This document shows, one piece after another, positions 18,501-27,349 of a stretch of DNA of 64,000 nt. Origin of the DNA: Nitrospira sp. (GTDB lineage Bacteria > Nitrospirota > Nitrospiria > Nitrospirales > Nitrospiraceae); NCBI GenBank assembly GCA_029194675.1, contig JARFXP010000007.1, positions 28,176 through 92,175 of the forward strand. The letters are read 5' to 3'. How positions within the stretch are numbered: the stretch's first letter is position 1; each line of letters begins with the position of its first letter. The translations under genes were made by a program, and so were the position numbers. The notes under the pieces are model-generated. The model did no database searches. It worked only from the letters and a program-made list of their open reading frames with translations, and had not been told where the DNA came from.

Positions 18501-21500
18501 TGGATCGATCGTGGCCGGCAGGCGTCGGAGAGAGATCGAAGACGTGATGGGCTATTGCGTCAATACGGTGGCGCTGCGGGCCGAGCTGTCGGATGGGATG
18601 ACAGGACAAGAATTGCTGAAACAGGTACGCCGGGTGGTGGTAGGTGCCTATGACCATCAGGACCTACCGTTTGAAGAGGTCATCGAGGCGCTGTCATTAC
18701 AACGAGCGCGTCAACTGTCCCCGCTGTTTAACGTGATGATCGTGTGCGAAGACGATCCCTTATCCACGTTCACCGTCAGGGATCTTGAGGTCGCTCACCT
18801 CCCCTGGGAGCCGACTGCGTCGGAGTTCGACCTCGTGTTGATGGTGGTCAACAAGGTGGACGGCCTGGACTTGGCGTTGCTCCATGATTCTACGATTTTC
18901 GACGACTCGACGATCGACCGCATGTTGGAGCAGCTTGAGATCCTTCTTGAGGAATTTCTCACGAAACCTGAGGCTCCGCTTGACCGACTTTCATGGCTGA
19001 CCGCCGATGAGAAACGGTACATTCAACTGACGTGGAACGAACCGCCTCATTCGGTCTCCGGTATCCATACGCTCATCGAGGCGCAGGTTGATCGGACTCC
19101 CCATGCGCCGGCTGTCACGTGCAGAGACCAGTCCATCAGCTACCAAGAGCTGAACCGACGAGCAAATCGAGTCGCTCGCGCGCTCCAGAAATTAGGGGTC
19201 GTTGCAGATCTCCCGGTGGGTCTCTGTGTCGAGCGCTCGGTGGACGCCCTCGTGGGGCTGTTGGGCATTCTCAAAGCCGGGGGCGGGTATGTTCCCCTGG
19301 ATCCATCCTTCCCCAGTCACCGCCTCCAGCTCATACTGGAGGACGCCCAAGTTTCCATCGTGGTCACACAGGCGCACCTCCGTCACCATTTACAGAGCTA
19401 TCGCGGCCAAATCTGTGACGTCGAAACCTTGTCGACGTCCACCGTGGGCGCAGCGGAGGGAGAGAACTTAACACTTTCCATTTCCCCGGATCAGCTCGCC
19501 TATATCATCTACACTTCGGGCTCGACGGGGCGGCCAAAGGGCGTGGCCGTGCCACACCGCAGTCTGGTGACCTCTCTTCATGCCAGACTTCAGTACTATC
19601 CGGAACCGGTTTCTCGGTCTTTACTGACCTTCTCTCTGGCCTTTGATGGGTCCGTGACGGGCATATTTTGGACGTTGCTGCAGGGCGGGGAACTGGTCAT
19701 TCCATCCGAGACCGCCCATCGCGACCCAACGGAGCTGGCTGCGCTCATCGAGCATCATCGCATCTCGCACGTCGTGTGGGTCCCTTCGTTGTACCGTGCC
19801 GTGCTGGGTGAGGCGTTGAGTACTCAGCTGGAATCGCTCCTTGTCATCATTACCGCCGGAGAAAGCCTGCCCCTCGACCTTGTGCAACGACATTACCAGC
19901 TCCTGCCTCATGCCACGCTGTACAACGAATATGGACCGACGGAGACCACGGTCTGGTGTAGCGTGTATCAAACGACTCGTGAGGAAACAGGAGCCCGCGT
20001 ACCGATCGGCAAACCCATCGACCATATGCAGCTCTATGTGCTGGATGGACGCCTGCAACCGATGCCTATCGACGTACCGGGAGAACTCTATATCTCGGGA
20101 GAGTGTCTGGCCCGCGGCTATGTCAACCAACCGCAGCTGACCCAGGAGCGGTTTCTTGCGAATCCCTTCGTGGCCGGCACCAGGCTCTATCGAACCGGTG
20201 ACCTGGCTCGGTACCGAGCCGACGGCAATGTAGAGTTTCTTGGTCGGATGGACCAGCAGGTCAAACTGCGTGGCTACAGGATCGAACTGGGAGAGATTGA
20301 ATATGTATTGAGCAACTTCCCGGGCGTGCATCAAGCGGCGGTGCTGCTTCGGCAAGATAAACCGGACCAGCACCGATTGGTCGCTTATGTCGCCGGCGAG
20401 TCGTCGATCAAAGAAGGGCTCGACCAGCTTCGCAGTTATCTCGCAGCTCGATTACCGCACTACATGGTGCCATCCGCCATTCTGTGGCTGGAAACGATGC
20501 CGCTCAGTGTCACCGGAAAGGTGAATCGACATGCTCTGCCCGTCCCGGAACATGCCACCGGTCTGGCGGCAGCCAGGATTGCTCCGAGAAACCAGGTCGA
20601 AGAATCCTTGGCTGAGCTGTGGAAATCCGTACTTCAAGTACCTGAGGCAGGCGTGCACGACCATTTCTTTGAACAAGGCGGCCACTCCCTGGTGGCTACT
20701 CAGCTCGTCTCCCGGATACGCGAGCTTTTTGAGGTCGATGTCTCCCTACCGGCGCTTTTTGAGCGACCCACCATCGCGGCATTGGCCGAAGAAATAGTAC
20801 GGTTGCGCCAGAGGGAAAAGGCTTCCGTGATGCCGCCGATCGTTCCGGTGCCCAGAGATCAGCCGCTTCCCCTTTCTTATTCGCAGCAACGCATGTGGCT
20901 GATGTATCAGCTGGCTCCTGCGAGCACAGCGTATAACATGCCGTTTGCGTCGCGGCAGATGGGACGACTCAACAAAGCAGCCCTCCGGAGCACGATCGAT
21001 GCCATCTGTAGCCGACATGAGGCATTTAGAACGACGTTCATGATGCGGGGTGATGGACCGGTCCAAGTGATCCACCCCTTTCGCCCTCCTCATTGGACTG
21101 AAGTGGATCTTCAGGAACTGCCCCTCGAACAGCGACGACAGCAGGCGGCTCGGCTTGTCGAACAGGAAGCGAACCAGCCGTTCGATCTCGAGAAGGGCCC
21201 GCTGGCACGGTTCCTCTTGATTGCGATCGAACCCGAGGACCATGTGTTGGTGCTCACGATGCATCATATCATCGGAGACCAGTGGTCGTTCGGGGTCATC
21301 GGTTATGAGTTCGCATTCTTCTACAACGCGTTTTGCCGAGAGGAAATTCCTTTCGCCAAACCGATCCCCCTTCAGTATGCCGACTACGCGGTGTGGCAGC
21401 GAGGTTGCCTGACCGACGACCGGCTCGGCACACAATCGGATTCTTGGCAGAAGAAGCTGGCCGGGCTTTCCAAGCTTTCGTTGCCGACCGATTATCCACG

Positions 21501-24500
21501 GCCGGTGATGCAAACATTCAATGGTTCACATCGCATGCTGGAGTTGCCCACCTCGTTGATCGAGCGACTGAAGCAGTTCAGCGCTGAGCACAATGCGACG
21601 GTGTTCATGACCCTGTTGGCCTGTTTCCAGATTCTCTTGAGTCGCTATTCCGGCCAAACCGATGTGGCCGTAGGCTCTCCGATCGCGAACCGGACTCAAT
21701 CCGCGGTCGAGTCGATCATCGGCTCGTTCGTCAATACACTCGTCTTGCGTACCGATCTCTCCGGCGATCCGACGTTCATCGAGTTGATGGTGCGGGTGCG
21801 TGATACGGCGTTGGAGGCCTATGCGAATCAGGACTTCCCGTTCGATAAGTTGGTCGAGACGATGCACTCCGCTCGCGACCACAGCTCCGCCCCGCTGGTG
21901 CAGGTGCTCTTCAATGTACCCAATGCTCCCATAGGGGAAATCAACGTTCAAGGGTTGAGTTGGGTGCCGTTCGAGGTGGAGACGCAAGCCGCGCAATTCG
22001 ACTTAAGTTTGACGATCGAGACGGAGTTCTCCCGAAAAGCCTACTTGACGTTCAATACCGATCTCTTCGAGCCTCAGACCGCCGAACGGATGTTGGGACA
22101 GTATAAGACTCTGCTCCAGAGCGCATTGGCGAATCCGCAGAGCAAGCTGTCCGAGCTTCCGACCCTGACGGCGCCTGAGTACCGACAGATGTTGCAGGAT
22201 TGGAATCACACGCAAAGAGATTACCCCCAATCTGAATGTTTTCCCCAGTTGTTTGAAGCACAAGTCGAAAGGACGCCTGACGCCGCGGCATTGTCGATGG
22301 GACGAGAGACGCTGCGGTACAGCGAGCTCAATGCCCGGGCGAATCAGCTGGCACGCTATCTCCAAACGCTGGGCGCTAAGCCTGGTGTGACGGTGGGTAT
22401 CGGGCTTGAACGATCCTTGGAGATGGTCATTGCGCTGATGGCCGTGCTCAAAACCGGCGCCGCCTACGTGCCTCTTGACCCCGACTATCCAGGGGATCGA
22501 CTTCGGTATATGTCAGAGAACGCCTCGCTCATCATCGTCCTTACCTCCGAATCGCTGGCCGATCGGTTTGATGCTCAAGTCTGCAGCATGCTGTGTCTTG
22601 ATTGCGAGGAGGAGAGTATCGCGCAGGAGGCTGACCACAATCTTGGCCCGATCGCGACGCCCCAAGACCCGGCGTACATCCTGTATACATCGGGTTCGAC
22701 GGGACAGCCTAAAGGCGTGGAAATTCCACACCGAGCCTTGGTGAACTTCTTGTGTTCGATACGACAGGAGCCGGGATGTTCCGCTCAAGATGTCATGCTT
22801 TCCGTCACGACGCTCTCTTTCGATATCGCCGGGTTGGAGTTGTATGTGCCGTTACTGGTCGGAGCCCGCGTCGAGATCGCCGGTCGCGCTGTTGCAATGG
22901 ACGGACGACAATTACGGGTCCTCTGTGAAGCCGTTCAGCCGACGATCATGCAAGCGACTCCTGCCACATGGCGAATGTTGATCGCGGCGGGATGGCAGGG
23001 CAGTAACAGATTGACGGTACTCTGCGGTGGGGAACCCCTTCCGCTCGATCTTGCGGCGCTATTGTTGGATCGGAGCGTCGCCCTGTGGAATATGTATGGC
23101 CCGACCGAAACTACGATTTGGTCCACGATCGAGAGAATCGAACGGAGTGATCGGGAAATCACTATCGGAAGACCAATTGCCAATACAGAAGTGTACATCC
23201 TGGATCAATGCCTTCAACCGGTTCCCGTCGGAGTTTCCGGTGAGCTCTATATCGGAGGCCAGGGGTTGGCCCGAGGCTATCACGGGCGGCCTGATTTGAC
23301 GCAGGAGCGGTTCATCCCTCATCCATTTTCTCAAGAGCCGGCGAGATTGTATCGAACGGGAGACTTGGCACGGTATCGCCCGGATGGACGCATCGTGCAC
23401 CTCGGGCGCTTGGATCACCAAGTCAAGATCAGAGGGTTCCGAATCGAATTGGGGGAGATCGAAGCGGCGCTAAGCCGCCATCGAGCTGTCCGTCAGGCAG
23501 TGGTCACGGCACGGGAGGATCAGCAAGGTACCAGGCAGTTAGTAGCTTACGTGGTCTGCCAGGATGGCCCTGCTCCAAGCCAGCCGGAACTTCGCGAGTT
23601 TCTACGATCCGAGATTCCTGAGTATATGGTCCCCTCACTCTTCATCTTTCTGAAGGCCATGCCCTTGACGGCCAATAACAAGATCGACAGGAAAGCACTA
23701 CCGGCTCCAGACTCCACTCTCGCGAGTAGCGCTGTTTATGTTGCACCATGCGATCGCATGGATATACAAATGGCGGTCTTGTGGCAACAGGTGTTCGGGA
23801 TCGACAAGGTCGGGATTCACGACAACTTTTTCGATCTCGGCGGCCACTCGCTGAGAGCGGCTCAGCTGTTTTATCTCATTGAGCAGGTATACGGCCGCCA
23901 TCTTCCGCTTTCCACGCTGTTTCACGCGCCGACTATCGCCGGTCTCACGTCGTTTCTTACGCAGGAGCACTGGACACCCCCATGGCAGTCACTGGTGGCA
24001 ATGCAGCCGAACGGGTCGGCCATCCCTATTTTCTTGGTTCCTGGAGTAATGGGCAATGTGTTGTGGCTCGCTCAGTTGGGGAGGCTTCTAGGCCAAACTC
24101 ACCCGGTGTACGGCTTACAAGCGCGAGGATTGGATGGGAACGAGGCACCATTCGGCTCGGTCCAGGAGATGGCAAAGCAGTACATCACTGAGATCCGCAC
24201 ATGCCTCCCTCAGGGACCATACGTCATCATTGGGGCCTGTACCGGTGGGCTGATTGCCTATGAGATGGCCCAACAATTGGCGGAGCAGGACACAGAGGTC
24301 ATCCTCGGTATCGTCAATAGCTGGCATCCGAGTTCGTATCACCGGCACTATGATGTCGATCGCCCAAACAGGCTCGCATTGCCGTTTGGAATTCTCTCGA
24401 AGACCTTGAGCACCGTCGGCGAGCTCTCGCGTATGCCCATGAGAGAGGAGCTGTCGCTCATACGACGTAAATACCATTCGTTCTTGTCCATTCTCCACGG

Positions 24501-24822
24501 TCCTACTGGGAATGAGCTGAGACAACATCGGAGCAGACTCGTTCGGCAAGCCATGTTCCATGCGGCCGCCCGCTATACGATGCGTCCATATTCCGGACAC
24601 ATACTCAACATTGTGGCTTCGCAACGAATTGAAACGGGGGATACCAGATATGTTTGGAGAGAGCTGGCAGGGGGAGGATGCCAGACTGTTGATACCGCAG
24701 CCCTTCGAACGGCAGACCTGCTTGTTCCGCCATATGTCGAAGAAGTATCCTCCCATATTCGACGCTATATCGCCGAACGTTCTCAGAATACACCCGTCCG
24801 GTCGAACAATAGGGCTGCGTGA
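15574..24822 (+). CDS. FAAL-initiated nonribosomal peptide synthetase (FAAL-T-C-A-T-C-A-T-TE)
   Basis: A 3082-residue lipopeptide synthetase. Residues 1-585 are a fatty-acyl-AMP ligase (YLQYTSGSTATPRG at 171, GTIPRTSSGKIQR at 545). T1 has its phosphopantetheine Ser at 628 (LGGNS). C1 spans about 707-1150 with HRLVADG at 839. A1 spans 1164-1660 (YIIYTSGSTGRPKG at 1310, Asp235 equivalent D1358, Lys1649). T2 Ser is 1705. C2 spans about 1764-2210 with HHIIGDQ at 1897. A2 has YILYTSGSTGQPKG at 2368, D2417 and K2703. T3 Ser is 2759. The TE has GACTGG with Cys2889. No epimerase or methyltransferase is seen. The A2 pocket reads DILQLGMIWK, the glycine code. A1 reads DGTVIAEVWK, nearest to tyrosine codes by memory. 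The expected product is N-acyl-X-Gly. The start ATG has only a weak ribosome site. Confidence 0.95.
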   Translation: MSKLPPRAIQNLLDLFEFRCRQQPEALAYALIRDNLEIESRLTYGQLERRVRSLAGHLVRAVPPGTKVLLLYPQGLDAACAFWACACAGLVPVPTPAPDPVRQKHSLPRLRSIIEDARTSLVLTTAGIQALSSEPSIAKGAGQIKWVATDQPYDQADSIELPCPPSTALAYLQYTSGSTATPRGVMISHGNVLSHCRALSLAGEVSGSSRSLCWLPYFHDYGLLHGIIAPFYAGIPAYLMSPVTFLRRPLRWLEAVSRFAITHSGGPNFSYEACLRAVRQQEEWQADLSKWMVASCGAEPIHPDTVEQFINTFHPRGFRRTAFSPGYGLAEATLLATMKRAGAEPRFLHVEADALADSIVKESPASGQGTRTLVGCGEPLEETHVRIVNPATHRECPPGLVGEVWLAGAGVGSGYWDKPEETAATFKATIAGSGEGPYLRTGDLGFLQRGELFLTGRLKDLIIVRGRNYYPHDLEWSAQQAHPGLRRGYGAAFSIECKTGELVVLVHEIEKQVSESDLTEVVSCIRRALAEEYELEIHTVLLIKSGTIPRTSSGKIQRGACRAAFDAGQLAIVAASTLDQAQEAATDGVPSETPQTAIEKRLADIWQEVLGGPHPHRHANFFALGGNSLLAAQVVARILDVFHVELPLGVLFECPTLSSLAAQIGQPSTSSNAADSAGEKHGYTNVDGGTGIPLVPLPSASTREGRIPLSPSQQRLWFLEQVRPGSAINHISMEVRIRGAVNPEVLERSVQEIARRHEILRTRFGSERGEGFAEVSSEAIVTIGRQDFQALDPPEQEIQVRQFLRAERSRPFDLRQGPLFRMTLLTLEPAVQVLALTFHRLVADGWSLRIFWKELALLWKADGDIQKARLPTLTVQYADYADWQRVRLDHGLREVHRAYWVRQLSGARSPAELPVDRQRPRVRTFEGGVRSRSLSPKLSAGLDLFCQHQNVTTFMVLYAVFAIWLHRYTQESDIVIGSIVAGRRRREIEDVMGYCVNTVALRAELSDGMTGQELLKQVRRVVVGAYDHQDLPFEEVIEALSLQRARQLSPLFNVMIVCEDDPLSTFTVRDLEVAHLPWEPTASEFDLVLMVVNKVDGLDLALLHDSTIFDDSTIDRMLEQLEILLEEFLTKPEAPLDRLSWLTADEKRYIQLTWNEPPHSVSGIHTLIEAQVDRTPHAPAVTCRDQSISYQELNRRANRVARALQKLGVVADLPVGLCVERSVDALVGLLGILKAGGGYVPLDPSFPSHRLQLILEDAQVSIVVTQAHLRHHLQSYRGQICDVETLSTSTVGAAEGENLTLSISPDQLAYIIYTSGSTGRPKGVAVPHRSLVTSLHARLQYYPEPVSRSLLTFSLAFDGSVTGIFWTLLQGGELVIPSETAHRDPTELAALIEHHRISHVVWVPSLYRAVLGEALSTQLESLLVIITAGESLPLDLVQRHYQLLPHATLYNEYGPTETTVWCSVYQTTREETGARVPIGKPIDHMQLYVLDGRLQPMPIDVPGELYISGECLARGYVNQPQLTQERFLANPFVAGTRLYRTGDLARYRADGNVEFLGRMDQQVKLRGYRIELGEIEYVLSNFPGVHQAAVLLRQDKPDQHRLVAYVAGESSIKEGLDQLRSYLAARLPHYMVPSAILWLETMPLSVTGKVNRHALPVPEHATGLAAARIAPRNQVEESLAELWKSVLQVPEAGVHDHFFEQGGHSLVATQLVSRIRELFEVDVSLPALFERPTIAALAEEIVRLRQREKASVMPPIVPVPRDQPLPLSYSQQRMWLMYQLAPASTAYNMPFASRQMGRLNKAALRSTIDAICSRHEAFRTTFMMRGDGPVQVIHPFRPPHWTEVDLQELPLEQRRQQAARLVEQEANQPFDLEKGPLARFLLIAIEPEDHVLVLTMHHIIGDQWSFGVIGYEFAFFYNAFCREEIPFAKPIPLQYADYAVWQRGCLTDDRLGTQSDSWQKKLAGLSKLSLPTDYPRPVMQTFNGSHRMLELPTSLIERLKQFSAEHNATVFMTLLACFQILLSRYSGQTDVAVGSPIANRTQSAVESIIGSFVNTLVLRTDLSGDPTFIELMVRVRDTALEAYANQDFPFDKLVETMHSARDHSSAPLVQVLFNVPNAPIGEINVQGLSWVPFEVETQAAQFDLSLTIETEFSRKAYLTFNTDLFEPQTAERMLGQYKTLLQSALANPQSKLSELPTLTAPEYRQMLQDWNHTQRDYPQSECFPQLFEAQVERTPDAAALSMGRETLRYSELNARANQLARYLQTLGAKPGVTVGIGLERSLEMVIALMAVLKTGAAYVPLDPDYPGDRLRYMSENASLIIVLTSESLADRFDAQVCSMLCLDCEEESIAQEADHNLGPIATPQDPAYILYTSGSTGQPKGVEIPHRALVNFLCSIRQEPGCSAQDVMLSVTTLSFDIAGLELYVPLLVGARVEIAGRAVAMDGRQLRVLCEAVQPTIMQATPATWRMLIAAGWQGSNRLTVLCGGEPLPLDLAALLLDRSVALWNMYGPTETTIWSTIERIERSDREITIGRPIANTEVYILDQCLQPVPVGVSGELYIGGQGLARGYHGRPDLTQERFIPHPFSQEPARLYRTGDLARYRPDGRIVHLGRLDHQVKIRGFRIELGEIEAALSRHRAVRQAVVTAREDQQGTRQLVAYVVCQDGPAPSQPELREFLRSEIPEYMVPSLFIFLKAMPLTANNKIDRKALPAPDSTLASSAVYVAPCDRMDIQMAVLWQQVFGIDKVGIHDNFFDLGGHSLRAAQLFYLIEQVYGRHLPLSTLFHAPTIAGLTSFLTQEHWTPPWQSLVAMQPNGSAIPIFLVPGVMGNVLWLAQLGRLLGQTHPVYGLQARGLDGNEAPFGSVQEMAKQYITEIRTCLPQGPYVIIGACTGGLIAYEMAQQLAEQDTEVILGIVNSWHPSSYHRHYDVDRPNRLALPFGILSKTLSTVGELSRMPMREELSLIRRKYHSFLSILHGPTGNELRQHRSRLVRQAMFHAAARYTMRPYSGHILNIVASQRIETGDTRYVWRELAGGGCQTVDTAALRTADLLVPPYVEEVSSHIRRYIAERSQNTPVRSNNRAA

Positions 24823-24837
24823 CTTCGTCACCTTCCT

Positions 24838-25644
24838 TTGCCGAATAACGAAGGCGATGTCGGTGTTCACGGTAACAATGTGCTGATTTCGTTCCTGTCC
24901 ATTGAGCGCCTCGCCGATACAATACCGCTCGATCCTACCCGTCTTGATGAGAATGCCGTTCATCTCTGGGGGATCGAACTCGACGGATCCCAACGCTGTT
25001 TGGAGCGATGCACGGGCTGGTTGGATGAGGTCGAGCGGCACCGAGCGGCCCGCCTAGTCCGGGAGGATCTCCGGCAGCGCTACGTGCTGGCTCACGGTGG
25101 ACTCAGGGCAGTGCTGAGTCGGTACCTTGGAGTCGATCCGAATGTGATCGCGCTGAATCGCAGTGCAACAGGCAAACCCTTCCTGACGAAGGAACTACGA
25201 GATCGGTCGGCGATCACCTTCAATTTGTCCCATGCCCATGACCGCGCGCTCATTGCCGTCTCCAAAGCGCAGGAGGTGGGAGTCGATCTTGAGTTCGTTC
25301 GCGCGGATATCGAGGTTGAGAATCTATCCAAGCGCTTTTTTACTCGCTCTGAACATACGGCCGTCATGCAGGTTCCCGAGGAGCGGCGCGCCACGAGATT
25401 CTTCCGCTACTGGGTCGCCAAAGAGGCGCTGCTCAAGACACAAGGTATCGGCCTTCGGGGACTGCCTGACTGCGAGATCTTCCTTGAGGGAGACGCAGGC
25501 GACACAGAGGTTCGGGCCAGATTGGGTGCGCAGTTCTCGATTACGTTGCGGGTTCGTGTTCTCCATTGTGAAAATGGATGGGAAGCAGCGGTGGCTGCTC
25601 AAACGTTAGACTCGGTTCGACAGTGCGGTCCGGAAGAGCAGTAA
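24838..25644 (+). CDS. Sfp-type 4'-phosphopantetheinyl transferase
   Basis: About 268 residues. It carries the family motifs: NRSATGKPFL, the FNLSHAHDRALIAVS strand, VGVDLEFVR (Mg2+-binding Asp/Glu), and FFRYWVAKEALLKTQGIGL (WxxKEAxxK). It converts apo to holo carrier domains and surely serves the synthetase 15 bp upstream. No ATG fits: TTG 24838 gives the full frame, and a GTG at codon 16 is an alternative. It converges on the Mla operon with an 8-bp gap. Confidence 0.93.
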   Translation: MPNNEGDVGVHGNNVLISFLSIERLADTIPLDPTRLDENAVHLWGIELDGSQRCLERCTGWLDEVERHRAARLVREDLRQRYVLAHGGLRAVLSRYLGVDPNVIALNRSATGKPFLTKELRDRSAITFNLSHAHDRALIAVSKAQEVGVDLEFVRADIEVENLSKRFFTRSEHTAVMQVPEERRATRFFRYWVAKEALLKTQGIGLRGLPDCEIFLEGDAGDTEVRARLGAQFSITLRVRVLHCENGWEAAVAAQTLDSVRQCGPEEQ

Positions 25645-25652
25645 ACCCTCCA

Positions 25653-26285
25653 TCAGCGACCGCATTCCGGCGAGCGCCGAACGCATTCTCCAAGCCATGA
25701 GTTGAGTTGATTGAGCAAACTTGCAACCGCTCGATTGGCAGCCTGCACACCCCCATAGGGATTCTCGCTCGTGGCATTCTCCACGACCTCAAAAGCCCGC
25801 GTACTCAAGATCGTCGCCCCTTTCAGGTCGACCAGCTGCGTTCGGACCACCACCCTCACACGACTGGGTTGTTGGAGAAATTCCTGCTGTAACAGAAATC
25901 CGTGCGTATCAAGACGATAGTCTCCGCGGACCGAGCTCGGTAGTGGAATCACGGCACGCCACGCATCATTCTGATTGAGCGCCTGAACCATCAACGGAGC
26001 GAACATGCGCACCGGTGTGTCGGCCCATTGATTCACCGCGTAGTACTCCAGTTCGTACGGCCGCTTGACATACACCATGCGCTGCGTTTCAAATCCGGGC
26101 TCGGCTTGAGGCTGACTCACGAGCAGCACAGGACCGTCAAGCTTGCCGGGCCGGGCCTCGCTGGGCCACCCATCAAGGCTCAATTGATAGGTATGGATAT
26201 GCGAAGAATCCGTGCGAGGCGACAAGCAACCAGCCGTCAACGCCAGCAGCGCACAGGCAACATGTGCCAATCGATAGTTCATCAT
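25653..26285 (-). CDS. ABC-transport auxiliary lipoprotein (PqiC/DUF330-like)
   Basis: About 210 residues, with a lipoprotein signal MMNYRLAHVACALLALTAGC (lipobox LTAGC). TYQLSLDG, MVYVKRPYELEYYAVNQWADTPVRMFAPLMVQAL and RVRVVVRTQLVDL are typical of the periplasmic lipoprotein partner of MCE transporters. It is the last gene of the operon with mlaE, mlaF and mlaD and probably sits on the outer membrane. ATG 26285 or 26282 is the likely start. Confidence 0.85.
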   Translation of the reverse strand: MMNYRLAHVACALLALTAGCLSPRTDSSHIHTYQLSLDGWPSEARPGKLDGPVLLVSQPQAEPGFETQRMVYVKRPYELEYYAVNQWADTPVRMFAPLMVQALNQNDAWRAVIPLPSSVRGDYRLDTHGFLLQQEFLQQPSRVRVVVRTQLVDLKGATILSTRAFEVVENATSENPYGGVQAANRAVASLLNQLNSWLGECVRRSPECGR

Positions 26286-26311
26286 GTCATGACCGTACAC
26301 ACACCCTACCG

Positions 26312-27274
26312 TTATTCCCCCGGTCCGCGTGACGGGGCCTTTCGTCCAAACACCAGCGAGCTCGGCTCTCGCTCCAACTCCCGCGCCACACGGCTCAGTG
26401 TACCAGTGAGCTGCCGAAGCTCCGTCACCAACAAGCCGACCTCGGGCAGAGTCCGTCGGGTGAACTGTTGTAATTCGGGTCGGGCTTCATTGACGACCGC
26501 TCCAACGGCCTTGCTCGTACGAGCCAGGTCGTCCGTCGCCGTGCCCAGCGTCGCAATGCTCTTGTTGATGCCGACGAGCAAGGTCGGAACTTCCGCATTC
26601 AACGACGCCGTCAGCTTGACCAGATTGTCGGCGCTCCTGGCAGCACCGTTCAAGCTTTGCTCGATCTGAGTCTTGTGGGCCGCAATGGTCTGTGCCACAT
26701 CCGAGAGATCCTTGATCGTTCGCTTCAGCGTGGCGCGATTGTCTTCATCCAGGACCTTCGCCGCCCCTCTTGCCGCCATACCAAGATCGACCAAGAGTTG
26801 AGCCAGGCCTTCTTCTGAAAGTAACCGAGAGACGGCTTCATCCAAACGGAAGAAGAGGGAGGGACCGGTGTTGATGACCGGATACGCCTGTCCCTCCTGG
26901 GCCTGCAACGAGGGAGCATCTCGGCTTCCTCCCGTCAAATTGATGGTGGCTAGACCGGTGAGCCCCTGCGTCTCGAGTACGGCGATCGTATCGGTCTTGA
27001 TCGGCGTCCCATGCAGAATGTCCATGGTCAACAGAACTTCCTCTGGATTATTGGGATTCAAGACGATGGTCTTGATTCGACCCACGTCGACACCACGATA
27101 TTTGACGGTGGAATTGACGCTCAATCCTGCGACCGACTCCTTCATATAGGCCTCGTACCGATCGTAAGAGCCACGGTAATCCGTCTTCCCTAGCCACAAA
27201 ATCCCAACCAGGACAGCCGCGCCCAGAAACGCCACGAACGAGCCGACCAGAATATAGTTGACCTTGGGTTCCAT
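26312..27274 (-). CDS. mlaD: MCE/MlaD-family substrate-binding protein
   Basis: A 320-residue protein with one N-terminal membrane helix (YILVGSFVAFLGAAVLVGILWL) and an MCE domain (VAGLSVNSTVKYRGVDVGRIKTI, LLTMDILHGTPIKTDTIAVLETQGLTGLATINLTGG). A long helical tail of about 180 residues follows. MCE proteins form hexameric tubes carrying phospholipid between membranes. Its neighbours supply the ATPase, permease and lipoprotein. Confidence 0.92.
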   Translation of the reverse strand: MEPKVNYILVGSFVAFLGAAVLVGILWLGKTDYRGSYDRYEAYMKESVAGLSVNSTVKYRGVDVGRIKTIVLNPNNPEEVLLTMDILHGTPIKTDTIAVLETQGLTGLATINLTGGSRDAPSLQAQEGQAYPVINTGPSLFFRLDEAVSRLLSEEGLAQLLVDLGMAARGAAKVLDEDNRATLKRTIKDLSDVAQTIAAHKTQIEQSLNGAARSADNLVKLTASLNAEVPTLLVGINKSIATLGTATDDLARTSKAVGAVVNEARPELQQFTRRTLPEVGLLVTELRQLTGTLSRVARELEREPSSLVFGRKAPSRGPGE

Positions 27275-27349
27275 CGTTTGTGCCTTCAGTCGCGCGAATC
27301 TCGCCGCTCGTATCTCATCAGATGAACGATTCTTCCATCAAGGGATGCT

